A stretch of 64,000 nucleotides of DNA from DASWHF01 sp036393295 (GCA_036393295.1 DASWHF010000018.1:15123-79122); one strand, 5' to 3'; positions 25,407-34,971 are shown, counted from the stretch's first letter. Numbers and translations are program-made. Notes: a model not told the origin generated them from the letters alone.

Positions 25407-25973
25407 TTAGAACAGCGTCGCATCGCCGTCCAGCGGCTTGCGCTTCAGGCTGATCATGTACACCATTTCCTCCTGCGCGGTGCGCTCGGCCTCGGTCTGG
25501 CCGAGTCGCTTCATCAGCACCTTGCCGGTATGCGTATGGAACAGCACGCGGCGCGGCTGGTAACCGCCCAGGTCCTCCTTGATGACCGGGATGCGCTCGG
25601 TTTCGAGGAACTGGCGGACAAAGCTGATATTGCGCTGCGGAACCCCGTCGAGCGACTCGCGGATGCGCAGCACGTGCCCGCCGCCGAACACCTTGGCCTG
25701 AAAGCGCTGGCGCGCGGCGCCTGCCTTCATCAGCTCGTTGATAAGCAGCTCCATCGCATACACGCCGTAGCGGGTGCTGACCGGATTGTCGGGGTCCGAC
25801 CCGTCCGGCAGCATGAAATGATTCATGCCGCCGATGCCGGTCACCGGATCGTACAGACAGGCGGCGATGCACGACCCGAGAACGGTGTCGATCAGCAGCG
25901 GCGTACGGCTGACGTGCAGCCCACCGATATGGATGGCGACACGCGGCAGGCCGTCCTGGTTCGGCAGCAGCAT
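25407..25973 (-). CDS. cheD: Chemoreceptor glutamine deamidase CheD
   Basis: CheD deamidates receptor glutamines and modulates adaptation. The 188-aa product has the catalytic Cys35 in TVLGSCIAAC and His52 in GGMNHFMLP, and the family motif KVFGGGHVL. It lies between cheR (3 nt upstream) and cheB (21 nt downstream), so the three adaptation enzymes are adjacent. Confidence 0.95.
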   Translation of the reverse strand: MLLPNQDGLPRVAIHIGGLHVSRTPLLIDTVLGSCIAACLYDPVTGIGGMNHFMLPDGSDPDNPVSTRYGVYAMELLINELMKAGAARQRFQAKVFGGGHVLRIRESLDGVPQRNISFVRQFLETERIPVIKEDLGGYQPRRVLFHTHTGKVLMKRLGQTEAERTAQEEMVYMISLKRKPLDGDATLF

Positions 25974-25976
25974 GCC

Positions 25977-26855
25977 TCAGGCCCCCCGCGACGGCGCGGC
26001 GGCGGCGCTGTGGCAGCGGTAAATGCTGTGCCCGACCGGATAGAAGCCGCAGTCGATGCCGTGCAGCGACTCGGAATGGCCGAGCATGAGGAAGCCGTCG
26101 GCCCGCAGCATGCGCGCGAAGCGCCGGAACAGCCTTTGCTGCGTCGGCTTGTCGAAGTAGATGACCACGTTGCGGCAGAAGATGACGTCGAAGGGACGGG
26201 TCATCGGCCACGGGTCCTGCTGCAGATTCAGGTGACGGAAGCGCACCAGCTCGCGCACCGACGGCTTCACGCGGATTTGTCCTTCGTGGTCGCCGCGGCC
26301 GCGCAGGAAGTAACGCTGCAGCCACGGCTCCGGCAGCCGGGCCGCATGCTCGGCGCTATAAATACCCTGCTCGGCGCGGTCCAGCACCCGGGTATCGATA
26401 TCGGTGGCGAGGATGCGCACGTCCATCAGTCCGGCGTTCGGGATCGCGTCGAGCACGGTCATGGCGATCGAATAGGCCTCCTCGCCGGTCGAGGTGCCGG
26501 CGCTCCAGATACGCAGCCGCTGGCGCAGCCCGCCGTTCAGGGCCTGGCGGAAGTACGGCAGCACGCTGTCCGCCAGGAAGCTGAAGTGGTGGGCCTCGCG
26601 CAGAAACTCGGTCTTGTTCGTGGTGATCGCGTTGATCAGCTCACGCAGCTCGTGACCGTCCGGATCGTTGTCCGTCACCAGGCGGTAGTAGTCGCTGAAG
26701 CTCGTGAGCCGGTGGTGGCGCAGGCGCTTGCCGAGGCGCGAGCACACCAAGGCGCGCTTGTGCTCCGACAGCGCGATGCCGGTGTGCTCGTGGATGAGCT
26801 TGCGGAAGCGCTCGAACTCGGCGTCGCTGATCGCGTCCTGGGATTGCACGAACAT
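25977..26855 (-). CDS. cheR: Chemotaxis protein methyltransferase CheR
   Basis: CheR methylates receptor glutamates with SAM. The 292-aa product has the N-terminal helical domain (FERFRKLIHEHTGIALSEHK), the SAM-binding motif RIWSAGTSTGEEAYSIAM, ILATDIDTRVL, and FDVIFCRNVVIYFD. The upstream MCP genes end in CheR-docking type pentapeptides (DWTEF, GFEEF), so tethered methylation is likely. Confidence 0.95.
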   Translation of the reverse strand: MFVQSQDAISDAEFERFRKLIHEHTGIALSEHKRALVCSRLGKRLRHHRLTSFSDYYRLVTDNDPDGHELRELINAITTNKTEFLREAHHFSFLADSVLPYFRQALNGGLRQRLRIWSAGTSTGEEAYSIAMTVLDAIPNAGLMDVRILATDIDTRVLDRAEQGIYSAEHAARLPEPWLQRYFLRGRGDHEGQIRVKPSVRELVRFRHLNLQQDPWPMTRPFDVIFCRNVVIYFDKPTQQRLFRRFARMLRADGFLMLGHSESLHGIDCGFYPVGHSIYRCHSAAAAPSRGA

Positions 26856-26914
26856 GGGTCGATCTCGTTCTTGTCACCGGGCGCGTGGGGCGGTCGCCTG
26901 GAGGGGTTGGCGAA

Positions 26915-28627
26915 TCAGAACTCCGTCCAGTCGTCGTTGCGTTCCGGCTTGCCGCTGGCCGCCGCCTTGCGCGGGCGCAGCACGTGCACCGAAGACGGGC
27001 GCGCGGGCTGCGGCGCGGGGGGCGTTGCCCGTGGGTCCGGCGCCGCATCCGGCTCCGCGGTGGCGGACGGCGCCGCCCCGGTGTCGAGCCGGAAGCCCTT
27101 GACCGAGTCGTACAAGGCCGCCGCCTGTTGCTCCAGGGCCTGGGCGGCGGCCGACATCTCCTCGACCATCGCGGCGTTCTTTTGCGTGACCTGGTCCATC
27201 TGGACGATCGCGCGGCTCACCTGCTCGATGCCGCCGCTCTGCTCGGACGAGGCCGCCGAGATGTCGCCCGAGATGTCGGTGACCTTTTCAACGCTGGCGA
27301 CGATCTCGGACATGGTCTTGCCGGCGCGCTCGACCAGCGCGCCGCCGCTCTCGACGTTCTGCACCGAGTTCTTGATCAGCAGCTTGATCTCCTTGGCGGC
27401 CTCGGCGCTGCGCTGCGCGAGGCTGCGCACCTCGGCCGCCACCACCGAGAATCCGCGCCCCTGCTCGCCGGCGCGCGCCGCCTCGACCGCCGCGTTGAGC
27501 GCCAGGATGTTGGTCTGGAAGGCGATGCCGTCGATGACGCCGATGATGTCGACGATCTTCTTGGAGCTGTCGCTGATGGCCGACATGGTGCGCACTACCT
27601 CGTGCACGACATCGACGCCGTCGCCGGCCACGTTGCGGGCGTTGACCGCGAGTTGGTTGGCCTCTTCGGCGTGTTCGGCGTTCTGGCGCACCGTCGAGGT
27701 CAGCTCCTCCATGCTGGCCGCCGTCTCTTCGAGGAACGACGCCTCCTCGTGGGTGCGCTGCGACAGCTCGACGTTTCCCGCCGAGATCTCACCGGCCGCC
27801 TGGCGGATGTGGCTGGCGCCGTCGCGGACACCGTGGACCACGCGCCCGAGACTCTCGTTCATGGTCTTGAGCGCGGCCATCAGGCGGCCGATCTCGTCGC
27901 GCGACTTGACCTCGATGCGGCTCGACAGGTCGCCGTGCGAAATGCGCGTCGCCACGTCGACGGCGCGGCCGATCGACGTGACGATGTCGTAGCCGACCTT
28001 GAGCGAGACCACGAGCAGCAGGAAGACGATAACGCCGGATGCCGACAGCGCGATCAGGAGTATGGTGCGGCTGTCGGCCTTGTGGTTCTCATACGTGGTC
28101 AGCACCGCGGTCTTCTCGACCTCCATCAGCCCGCCGATCGGAATGACGATGCGGTTCTGGAGCGCCGACCAGTCGTTGCCGAGTATCGCGGCGATCGCCG
28201 GTTTGCGCTCGCCGCGATAGGCGGCCTCGAGCTTGTCCAGGAATGCACGCAGCGCCGGCATCTCGGCCTCGATCCGGGCAATCGCCGTCTCGCTGAGCTC
28301 GCTGCGCTCGTTGACGGCGGTGCGCGTGCGGTAGTCGGACCACAGGCTGGGAATCTGCTCGCGCGCCATCTGGACGTCGAGCGTGTTGTCGGCGGCGGAC
28401 GACTGGTCGAGCAGATAGGTCGCCATGCGCAGCCGCAGATCGCGCAGCTCGCCGTCGATCTCGGTGAGCAGCGACACCGGGACCACGCGCTGCTCGTAAA
28501 CCGCGGACAGCGAACCGGAGGCGCCGGTCAGGCCGAAGAACAGCAGGCCGGCGAGCGCCAGCATGCCGACGATGCTCAGCCCCGCACCGAAGAACAGCCG
28601 CTGCTTGATGCTGATGTTCTTTGTCAT
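26915..28627 (-). CDS. Methyl-accepting chemotaxis protein with 4-helix-bundle-type sensor
   Basis: The 570-aa receptor has TM1 (about 9-32), a helical periplasmic sensor of roughly 155 residues of the 4HB type, TM2 (about 189-212), a HAMP domain and the signalling domain with its hairpin tip GIAFQTNILALNAAVEAARA. A proline-rich linker leads to the C-terminal pentapeptide DWTEF, close to the xWxxF signal that tethers CheR and CheB in enterobacterial receptors. It lies 59 nt before cheR in the cluster. The ligand is unknown. Confidence 0.94.
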   Translation of the reverse strand: MTKNISIKQRLFFGAGLSIVGMLALAGLLFFGLTGASGSLSAVYEQRVVPVSLLTEIDGELRDLRLRMATYLLDQSSAADNTLDVQMAREQIPSLWSDYRTRTAVNERSELSETAIARIEAEMPALRAFLDKLEAAYRGERKPAIAAILGNDWSALQNRIVIPIGGLMEVEKTAVLTTYENHKADSRTILLIALSASGVIVFLLLVVSLKVGYDIVTSIGRAVDVATRISHGDLSSRIEVKSRDEIGRLMAALKTMNESLGRVVHGVRDGASHIRQAAGEISAGNVELSQRTHEEASFLEETAASMEELTSTVRQNAEHAEEANQLAVNARNVAGDGVDVVHEVVRTMSAISDSSKKIVDIIGVIDGIAFQTNILALNAAVEAARAGEQGRGFSVVAAEVRSLAQRSAEAAKEIKLLIKNSVQNVESGGALVERAGKTMSEIVASVEKVTDISGDISAASSEQSGGIEQVSRAIVQMDQVTQKNAAMVEEMSAAAQALEQQAAALYDSVKGFRLDTGAAPSATAEPDAAPDPRATPPAPQPARPSSVHVLRPRKAAASGKPERNDDWTEF

Positions 28628-28686
28628 GCCGCGCTACCTCCCCTGCCCTGGATCATTCACTTTTTGCCGCCCGCGCCACACCACGC

Positions 28687-30039
28687 TCAGAACTCCTCGA
28701 AACCGCGGGTCCGCCCGGCGGCGATCGCGGCGCCACGCGCCGGCGCCGCCGGCCGGACCGTACGTTCGCCGCCAGACGCCAGCGCGACGACCTCGGCGGC
28801 CGGCGCCGCCGGCTCGCGCGCCGGCGCGTCGACGCGGAAGCGCGCGAGCAACGCGCGCAACCGCTCGGCCTGATCGGCGAACGACTGGCTGCTGCCCGAC
28901 AGCTCCTCCACCTGGGCGGCGGTGTTCTGCGCCACGCCGTCCATCTGGACGATGGCGCGATTGACCTGATCGATGCCGGAGGCCTGCTCGCGGCTGGACG
29001 TGCTGATCTCGCCGATGATGCCGGTCACGCGCTTGACGCTGGCGGCGATCTCCTCGAGCGTCAGGCTCGAGGTGTTGACCAGGTGGGTGCCGTCCTGGAT
29101 CTTGTCGACGCTGTCCTGGATCAGCGCCTTGATCTCCTTGGCGGCCGCGGCGCTGCGCTGGGCGAGATTGCGCACCTCGGTGGCCACCACCGAGAAGCCG
29201 CGACCGTGCTCGCCGGCGCGCGCCGCCTCGACCGCCGCGTTCAGCGCCAGCAGATTGGTCTGGAAGGCGATGCCGTCGATGACCCCGGTGATCTCGGCGA
29301 TGCGGCCGCTGCTGGTGGTGATGAGGTCCATGGAGCGCTTGATCGACGACGCCATGACCATGCCCTCGTTGGCCTGCTGGCTGGACTCGTTGGCCAGCCG
29401 GTCGGCCTGGCCGGCGTTGTCGGCGTTCTGCTTGACCGTGCTGGTCATCTCCTCCATCGACGCGGCGGTCTCCTCCAGCGAGCTGGCCTGCTCCTGGGCC
29501 GAGGCCGACAGGCTTTCGGAGGCGGACGACAACTCCTGCGAGCCGACCGCCACGGCGTCGGCCGCGGACTGGACCTCGCGCACGATCTGCTGGAGCTCGT
29601 CCATCAGGACGTTGAATGCTCCACAGGCCTGGCCGAGCTCGTCGCGGCTGGTGACGTGCAGCGACGCCGTGAGATCGCCTTGCGCCGCGCGCTGCAGGGC
29701 GCGCTCCAGCCGCCCGAGCGGTCCGGTGATGGTGCGCACGAAGTACCAGCCGAGCAGCAGCATCAGCGGCAGCGCTCCGATCATGACGCCGATGGTCACG
29801 CCGCGCGCGCTGTCGTGAGCGCGGCGCACCTTGTCGAACGCCGCGTCGTGGCGGACGCGGTCGGCGCCGAGACTCGCCTCGCTCTGCGCCGCGACGTGGG
29901 CGCTCTCGGCGAAGCTCATGATCTTGCCCATGCTGTGCAGGCCGAGCAGCCCGCCGGCCAGCAGCGCCACGTACACCAGGATCGCCGCACCGAGCAGCTT
30001 GGTGCGCAGTTGGATGCCTTTGCCGTAGAACATTTCCAT
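28687..30039 (-). CDS. Methyl-accepting chemotaxis protein with minimal periplasmic domain
   Basis: The 450-aa receptor starts at MEMFYGKGIQLR; the longer frame to 30228 only overlaps cheW. TM1 (about 15-37) and TM2 (about 80-101) leave only some 40 residues outside, too few for a standard ligand domain, so it may sense through partner proteins or membrane state. HAMP and signalling domains follow with GIAFQTNLLALNAAVEAARA. The C-terminal pentapeptide GFEEF resembles the CheR-docking signal with Phe in place of Trp. It lies between cheW and the larger MCP. Confidence 0.92.
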   Translation of the reverse strand: MEMFYGKGIQLRTKLLGAAILVYVALLAGGLLGLHSMGKIMSFAESAHVAAQSEASLGADRVRHDAAFDKVRRAHDSARGVTIGVMIGALPLMLLLGWYFVRTITGPLGRLERALQRAAQGDLTASLHVTSRDELGQACGAFNVLMDELQQIVREVQSAADAVAVGSQELSSASESLSASAQEQASSLEETAASMEEMTSTVKQNADNAGQADRLANESSQQANEGMVMASSIKRSMDLITTSSGRIAEITGVIDGIAFQTNLLALNAAVEAARAGEHGRGFSVVATEVRNLAQRSAAAAKEIKALIQDSVDKIQDGTHLVNTSSLTLEEIAASVKRVTGIIGEISTSSREQASGIDQVNRAIVQMDGVAQNTAAQVEELSGSSQSFADQAERLRALLARFRVDAPAREPAAPAAEVVALASGGERTVRPAAPARGAAIAAGRTRGFEEF

Positions 30040-30076
30040 CGTTACCACCCTTGCGCGTCGCCGCGCCAGAACCGCC

Positions 30077-30583
30077 TCAGGACCCCAGTGCCTCCGGCGT
30101 CGCGCCGATGATCGCCTCAGGGTTGACCAGTTTGTCGATGTCGAGCAGGACCAGCAGTTGTTCGTCCTTCTGCGCCAGCCCGAGGATGAACTCTCGGCCC
30201 TCGCGTCCCTCGTAGTCCGGCGCCGCACAGTGCCGATCGGGCGGCACGTCGATCACGTCCTGCACCGCGTCGACCACCAGCCCGGCGAGGCGGCCGCGGA
30301 CGTTCACCACGACGATGACGGTGAGCTCGTTGTACTCGCTCTCGTCCAGACCGAAGCGCAGCCGCAGGTCGATGATCGGCACGATTGTGCCGCGCAGATT
30401 CAACACGCCCTTGACGTGGCGCGGGCTGTTCGGGATCGGCGTGACGCGATCCCAGACCCGGATCTCCTGGACCTTGAGAATGCCGATGGCGTACTCCTGC
30501 TCACCGAGCCGGAAGGTCAGATACTGGCTGTCGCCACCCAGGGCTTCCAGGTCGTCGTGTATCGGGGCCGTGGCCGTGATCAT
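30077..30583 (-). CDS. cheW: Chemotaxis coupling protein CheW
   Basis: The 168-aa SH3-like adaptor links receptors to CheA. Features are YLTFRLGEQEYAIGILKVQE near the N-terminus, NLRGTIVPIIDLRLRFGL, and LAGLVVDAVQDV. The start overlaps the cheA stop by 4 nt, so CheA and CheW are translationally coupled. Confidence 0.96.
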   Translation of the reverse strand: MITATAPIHDDLEALGGDSQYLTFRLGEQEYAIGILKVQEIRVWDRVTPIPNSPRHVKGVLNLRGTIVPIIDLRLRFGLDESEYNELTVIVVVNVRGRLAGLVVDAVQDVIDVPPDRHCAAPDYEGREGREFILGLAQKDEQLLVLLDIDKLVNPEAIIGATPEALGS

Positions 30584-32682
30584 TGCAAGTGCCCTCCAGT
30601 TGTCCCGGCATCCGTTCGGTTGTTCAGTTCGCCGGCATCGCCGCGCTCCGCACCGCCGCGGTAGCCGTGGGCGGCATAGCTGCGGGCATGCGCCGCCTGC
30701 ACCAGGCTGGCGGCGTCGAGGATCAGCGCCACCGCGCCGTCGCCGAGGATGGTCGCGGCGGCGATGCCGTCGACGCGCTGGTAGTGCGCGGCGAGATTCT
30801 TGATCACCACCTGCTGCTGGCCGAGCAGCTCGTCGACGAACACGCCGGCGCGCCGGCCGTCGGCCTCGATCACCACGAGGATGCCGTCGGCCAGGCTGGG
30901 GGCGCGCGCCGCGACGTTGAAGACCTCGTGCAGCCGCACCAGCGGCAGAAATTCGTCGCGCAGCGCGAACATCTCCGGGCCGCCGGCGGCGCGGCTCACT
31001 TGCGCGTCGGTCAGGCAGATCGACTCGGCGATGTTGACCAGCGGAATGATGTAACTCTGCTCGCCGACCTGCACGCTCAGGCCCTCCAGGATGGCCAGCG
31101 TCAGCGGCAGGCGCAGGGTGAAGCGCGTGCCCCGCCCGGGCTCGGACTCGACCTCGACGCTGCCGCCGAGGCTCTGGATGTTGTTGCGCACCACGTCCAT
31201 GCCGACGCCGCGCCCGGAGATGTCGCTCACCACTTCGGCGGTCGACAGCCCGGGAAGGAAAATCATCGCGTCGATCTCGGCCGGTGTCGGCGTCGCGTCG
31301 GGTGCCAACCGCCCGAGGCGCCGGGCCCTGGCCAGGATACGGTCGCGCGGCAGGCCGGCGCCGTCGTCGGACAGCTCGATAATGACGTTGCCGCCCTTCT
31401 GCTGGGCATGCAGCGCGATCGTGCCGGTCTCGGACTTGCCGGCGGCCACGCGCTGCGCCGGCGGCTCGATGCCGTGGTCGATGCTGTTGCGCACCAGGTG
31501 CAGCAGAGGATCGCTGATGCGCTCGATGACCGTCTTGTCGAGCTCGGTGCGCTCGCCCGCCAGCGTGAGCCGCACGCGTTTGCCGAGCTGGGCGGCGGTA
31601 TCGCGCGCCGCGCGCGGCAGGCGGTTGAATACGAAGCCGATCGGCAGCATGCGGATGCTCATCACGCTCTCCTGCAGATCGCGGGTATTGCGCTCCAGTT
31701 GCGCGACGCCGGCCTGCAGGCGCGCCAGCTTGTCGGGGGCGAAGTCGTTGGCGGTCTGCGTCAGCATCGCCTGGGTGATGACCAGCTCGCCGACCATGTT
31801 GATCAGCGCGTCGACCTTGGCGATGCCGACGCGGATCGATCCGACCGCGGCGGCACCGGTTTCCGCCGGTGTCGTGTCAGCGGACGAGCTGTCCGGCGCG
31901 CGACGCTCGGCGGCGGCCGGCGGCCGGCTGCGCGCCAGCGGTGCCAGCGTCAGGTCACAGTCGCCCAGCACCCATTCGAAGGCGTCGGTGACCTGGGCGC
32001 GCGAAGCGGCGGTCTCGAGACGCAGCTGCCAGCTCAGGTGGCAGACGGCCGGATCGAAACCCTCCCAGTCGGGCAAGGCCGAGATATCGGTACGCGCCGT
32101 CAGCCGCCCGAGCCCGGCGAGCTCGCGAAAGATGCGCAGCGGGTCGTTGCCGTTGGCGAGCAGGCCCGGACCCGGCCGGAAGCCGATCTCCCAGCCGGGG
32201 CCGCCGCCCGCGTCCCGGTCGGCCGGCGCTGGTGCGTCGCGCCCGGTGGCCGCGACCCCGGCCGCCGCCAGCAACGTCTCGACCTCGTCGCGCAGCCGGT
32301 GCGCGGTCGATTGCTCGCCGGCGCGTGCCGCGGTGCGGCCGGCGCTGGCCGCCTGGATCATGGCGCGCAGCTGGTCCACGGCGCGCAACAACAGCGCGAT
32401 GACCCGGGCGTCGATCGGCAATTCCCCGGCGCGCAGCGCGTCCATCAGCGTCTCCAGGGCATGGGCAAACTCGGCGATCTCGCCGTAGCCGAAAGTGCCG
32501 CTTGCGCCCTTGATCGAGTGCACGGCACGGAACAGCGTGTTGAGCGTCTCGGCCTCGACCTGGGCGCCCGAGCCCTCGCCGATCGCCTGCTCCAGGCTCA
32601 GCAGCTCGGTCTCCATGTCGGCCAGACCCTCGAGGCTTTCCTCGAAGAAGGTCTGGTGGAACTGGCGGATATCGATGGGCAT
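30580..32682 (-). CDS. cheA: Chemotaxis histidine kinase CheA
   Basis: The 700-aa kinase has a P1 phosphotransfer domain with His55 in AVHSIKGASGTFG; a middle region (about 165-260) of the kind found in CheA2-type kinases in place of the enteric P2; the P3 dimerisation helices (VGELVITQAMLTQ); the P4 ATPase with N-box HLVRNSIDHGIEPP, G1 DDGAGLPRD and G2 GRGVGMDVV; and a P5 CheW-like domain. All catalytic motifs are intact. It is followed by cheW and preceded by cheY at 4 nt. Confidence 0.96.
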   Translation of the reverse strand: MPIDIRQFHQTFFEESLEGLADMETELLSLEQAIGEGSGAQVEAETLNTLFRAVHSIKGASGTFGYGEIAEFAHALETLMDALRAGELPIDARVIALLLRAVDQLRAMIQAASAGRTAARAGEQSTAHRLRDEVETLLAAAGVAATGRDAPAPADRDAGGGPGWEIGFRPGPGLLANGNDPLRIFRELAGLGRLTARTDISALPDWEGFDPAVCHLSWQLRLETAASRAQVTDAFEWVLGDCDLTLAPLARSRPPAAAERRAPDSSSADTTPAETGAAAVGSIRVGIAKVDALINMVGELVITQAMLTQTANDFAPDKLARLQAGVAQLERNTRDLQESVMSIRMLPIGFVFNRLPRAARDTAAQLGKRVRLTLAGERTELDKTVIERISDPLLHLVRNSIDHGIEPPAQRVAAGKSETGTIALHAQQKGGNVIIELSDDGAGLPRDRILARARRLGRLAPDATPTPAEIDAMIFLPGLSTAEVVSDISGRGVGMDVVRNNIQSLGGSVEVESEPGRGTRFTLRLPLTLAILEGLSVQVGEQSYIIPLVNIAESICLTDAQVSRAAGGPEMFALRDEFLPLVRLHEVFNVAARAPSLADGILVVIEADGRRAGVFVDELLGQQQVVIKNLAAHYQRVDGIAAATILGDGAVALILDAASLVQAAHARSYAAHGYRGGAERGDAGELNNRTDAGTTGGHLQ

Positions 32683-32686
32683 GGCC

Positions 32687-33049
32687 TTAGCCGAGCACCT
32701 TCTTGACCACGTTGAGCAGCTGCTCGGGATTGAAGGGCTTGACGATCCAGCCGGTCGCCCCGGCGGCGCGGCCCTCCTGGCGTTTGGCCTCCTGCGACTC
32801 GGTGGTGAGCATCAGGATCGGCGTATAGCGGTAGTCCGGCAGCGCGCGCAGCGACTTGACCAGCGTGATGCCGTCCATGTTCGGCATGTTGATATCCGCG
32901 ATCACCAGGTCGACCTTGTTGCCCTGGGCGAGCTTGAGCGCGTCCTGGCCGTCACAGGCCTCGATCACGCTGTGTCCGATGCTGTTCAGGGTGAAGCTGA
33001 TCATCTGGCGCATGGAGGCCGTGTCGTCTACGGTCATGATGGTTGCCAT
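32687..33049 (-). CDS. cheY: Chemotaxis response regulator CheY
   Basis: The 120-aa stand-alone receiver has acidic pair MTVDDTASMRQ, phospho-acceptor Asp52 in VIADINMPNMDG, Thr in MLTTES and Lys in VKPFNPEQ. It heads the kinase operon. CheY proteins of CheA2-type clusters are not necessarily flagellar-motor effectors, and no flagellar genes lie in the window. Confidence 0.95.
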   Translation of the reverse strand: MATIMTVDDTASMRQMISFTLNSIGHSVIEACDGQDALKLAQGNKVDLVIADINMPNMDGITLVKSLRALPDYRYTPILMLTTESQEAKRQEGRAAGATGWIVKPFNPEQLLNVVKKVLG

Positions 33050-33062
33050 CGGGCATTACCTC

Positions 33063-34442
33063 CTAAAACAATTCCACTGCCGGCCCGTCATCGGACTTGG
33101 GCGTGCCGGATTGTTGGCGGGCTGTGCGCGCCGGCCCGTCCGCCGGGCGATATTCGGTTTCCAGCTCGTGGCCGTCCTCGGCGCGCGCCGACCACAGCTT
33201 GTCGCTCGGCAGGCGCGTCAACAGGCCCTGATCGATGCTGCGGGTCTCCTGCATGAGCTCGGTGAGCGTGCGGCGCAGCTCCTCCATGTCGCCCAGCATC
33301 CCGGTGAGCTTCTGGCTGGTGATGTCCTGGAACTGCAGCGAAATGATCACGTTCTCCACGTCCTTGGCGATCTCCTTGCTGATGGTGTTGATGCGGCCGA
33401 CGGTCTCGGCGACCTCGCGGTTCTTGGATTCGAGCGACGAGGTGAGCTTGACGACCTCGTCCTTGATGCGGAAGGCCTGCTGCTTGTCCTCGGCCGACAG
33501 CGAGCGCATGTTGCCGTAGGTCTTGTTGAGGCCGTCCTTCACGCCGCGCAAGTGCTCGCGAATGCGATTGCTGAACTCGTGCGAGCGCTGGCTGAGCTTG
33601 CGCACCTCCTGGGCGACCACCGAGAACCCGCGGCCGAACTCGCCGACGCGCGCCGCCTCGATGTCGGCGTTGAGCGCCAGCAGGCTGGTCTGGTCGGCGA
33701 GCTTTTCCACGTCGAGCACGAAGCCGTCGATCGCCTGGGCGCGCGACTGCACGCCGTCGAGCTCGCGCACCATCTGCACCGACAGGTTGGCGACGCGCAC
33801 CACCTCGTCGGCCATCTTGTTGAGGCGCTCGTCCGAGACCTCGATGAAATCGCGCAGCGACTGCGGCGCGCCGTCCATCGACGCCGCGCCCTGGGTGCCT
33901 TCGAGCAACTCCATGGCCTCGCGCGCCTGCACGGTCGCCTTGTTGATGATCGCCTGAAAGCTGCTGGCGATGGTCTGGGCGGCCTGTTCGGTGAGCTGGA
34001 TGACCGAGTAAATCTGCTTGCGCAGCGCCAGCGCCGCGTCGCTCTGCTGCTGGGCGACCTGCATCCAGCGGCGCAGCAGCTCTTCGAGGCGGCGGCGCTG
34101 GGTGTCGGCCGCCATGCCGTGCAGGATCTCCTCGACCGGCCTGATCTCGGGCGCCCGGCCGGCCTGGGCGATCAAGGCGTCGATCTCGTCGTCGACCGCG
34201 GCCGGCGGCGCGAGCTCGCGCGTCGGGTGATCCTCGTCCAGGCTGCCCAGGCGGCGCCCGTAGAGCACCAGCAGCACCACCCCGAGCGCGGTGCCGAAGC
34301 CGCTGGCCAACGCCACCCACCAGGGCACGAAGGCCAGGGTCAGGCTCCAGGACAGGACCACCACCACAATCACCCACAAATAGCCGCGCGACCACGGCAG
34401 CGGGGTCACGGGCAGCTTGCTGAGACCCGGGATCGCGCTCAT
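33063..34442 (-). CDS. MCP-like protein with two N-terminal membrane segments and no sensor domain
   Basis: The ATG at 34442 overlaps the STAS gene stop by 4 nt. The 459-aa product has two adjacent hydrophobic segments (about 23-60) without a periplasmic loop, a cytoplasmic coiled coil, and a signalling domain whose tip reads [20 protein letters not shown], diverged from the usual NAAIEAARAGE. The C-terminus lacks a CheR-docking pentapeptide, ending [10 protein letters not shown] similarly placed receptor precedes cheY2 in the P. aeruginosa Che2 cluster. It may sense an internal signal or a partner such as the adjacent STAS protein. Confidence 0.88.
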   Translation of the reverse strand: MSAIPGLSKLPVTPLPWSRGYLWVIVVVVLSWSLTLAFVPWWVALASGFGTALGVVLLVLYGRRLGSLDEDHPTRELAPPAAVDDEIDALIAQAGRAPEIRPVEEILHGMAADTQRRRLEELLRRWMQVAQQQSDAALALRKQIYSVIQLTEQAAQTIASSFQAIINKATVQAREAMELLEGTQGAASMDGAPQSLRDFIEVSDERLNKMADEVVRVANLSVQMVRELDGVQSRAQAIDGFVLDVEKLADQTSLLALNADIEAARVGEFGRGFSVVAQEVRKLSQRSHEFSNRIREHLRGVKDGLNKTYGNMRSLSAEDKQQAFRIKDEVVKLTSSLESKNREVAETVGRINTISKEIAKDVENVIISLQFQDITSQKLTGMLGDMEELRRTLTELMQETRSIDQGLLTRLPSDKLWSARAEDGHELETEYRPADGPARTARQQSGTPKSDDGPAVELF

Positions 34443-34759
34443 GCGTCCGCGCGGCCCCCCACGCCGAGCGCCTCCGCCAGACCCAGCAGGGCGGCGCCGG
34501 CGGCGACATTCGGATGCACCCGCGACCAGCGCAGGCCGAGCCCGCGGCGCCGGGCGGCGGCGGCGAAGGCCGCCAGGAGCTGCAGCGCCGCGCCATCGAC
34601 GCGGCCGGTGTCGCCGGCATCCAGCTCGATCGGGCGTCCGGCGGCGAGCGCCGTATCCAGTTCCGCGCGCAGGGCCGCGGCCGAGGCGATATCCACGGAC
34701 GAAGCCAGGACCACACGGGTCGCCTCTGCAGCTGCCTTCACTGGTCTGCGTTCCTTCAT
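34439..34759 (-). CDS. STAS-domain protein
   Basis: The 106-aa product starts at [12 protein letters not shown]; a longer start at 34834 would add 25 residues of low-complexity, non-family sequence. The STAS core reads [20 protein letters not shown]. The position usually occupied by the phosphorylatable Ser or Thr is Gly (VDGAAL), so regulation by anti-sigma-type phosphorylation is not expected. As first gene of the cluster, overlapping the MCP-like gene, it probably works with that receptor. No ribosome-binding site is clear for either start. Confidence 0.75.
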   Translation of the reverse strand: MKERRPVKAAAEATRVVLASSVDIASAAALRAELDTALAAGRPIELDAGDTGRVDGAALQLLAAFAAAARRRGLGLRWSRVHPNVAAGAALLGLAEALGVGGRADA

Positions 34760-34843
34760 TTCGTCGAACCTGGGGCCGCCCGGGGCCGGCGCTCCGGATC
34801 GATCGGGGCGGTCCCATCGCCGGGGCGTAAACATTAGTAAATT

Positions 34844-34863
34844 ATGATTAATTAATTAATCAT
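34844..34863. promoter_or_regulatory. Perfect 20-bp A/T palindrome upstream of the chemotaxis cluster
   Basis: ATGATTAATTAATTAATCAT is its own reverse complement. It lies in a short A/T-rich patch (about 34829-34866) directly upstream of the STAS gene that heads the cluster, where promoter and operator are expected. It could be a regulator site or a nucleoid-protein (for example IHF/H-NS-like) target; neither is proven. Confidence 0.5.
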
Positions 34864-34951
34864 CGGCGGGCGTCGGTTAAATACTAGACCAACGCCCTGC
34901 TGTAACTAGGTTTAGCAACAGCCGTGCCAAAGTCACGGAAACCACGAAGGT

Positions 34952-34971
34952 TTTCGCCCCGTGGGGCGAAA
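34952..34971 (-). terminator. Short hairpin downstream of dctM
   Basis: TTTCGCCCC and GGGGCGAAA form a 9-bp perfect stem with a 2-nt loop, 38 nt after the dctM stop on the minus strand. No T-run follows, so it is at best a weak terminator or a 3'-end stabiliser. Confidence 0.4.

Noticed and set aside
24297..27992. Very long plus-strand open frame (about 1230 codons) across cheB-cheD-cheR-MCP
   Set aside because: It is the antisense of well-defined chemotaxis genes in high-GC DNA. Its translation is Arg/His/Ala-rich without any domain, as expected of a shadow frame.
30583..32706. Plus-strand open frame of about 700 codons opposite cheA
   Set aside because: It mirrors cheA codon by codon and has no recognisable features.
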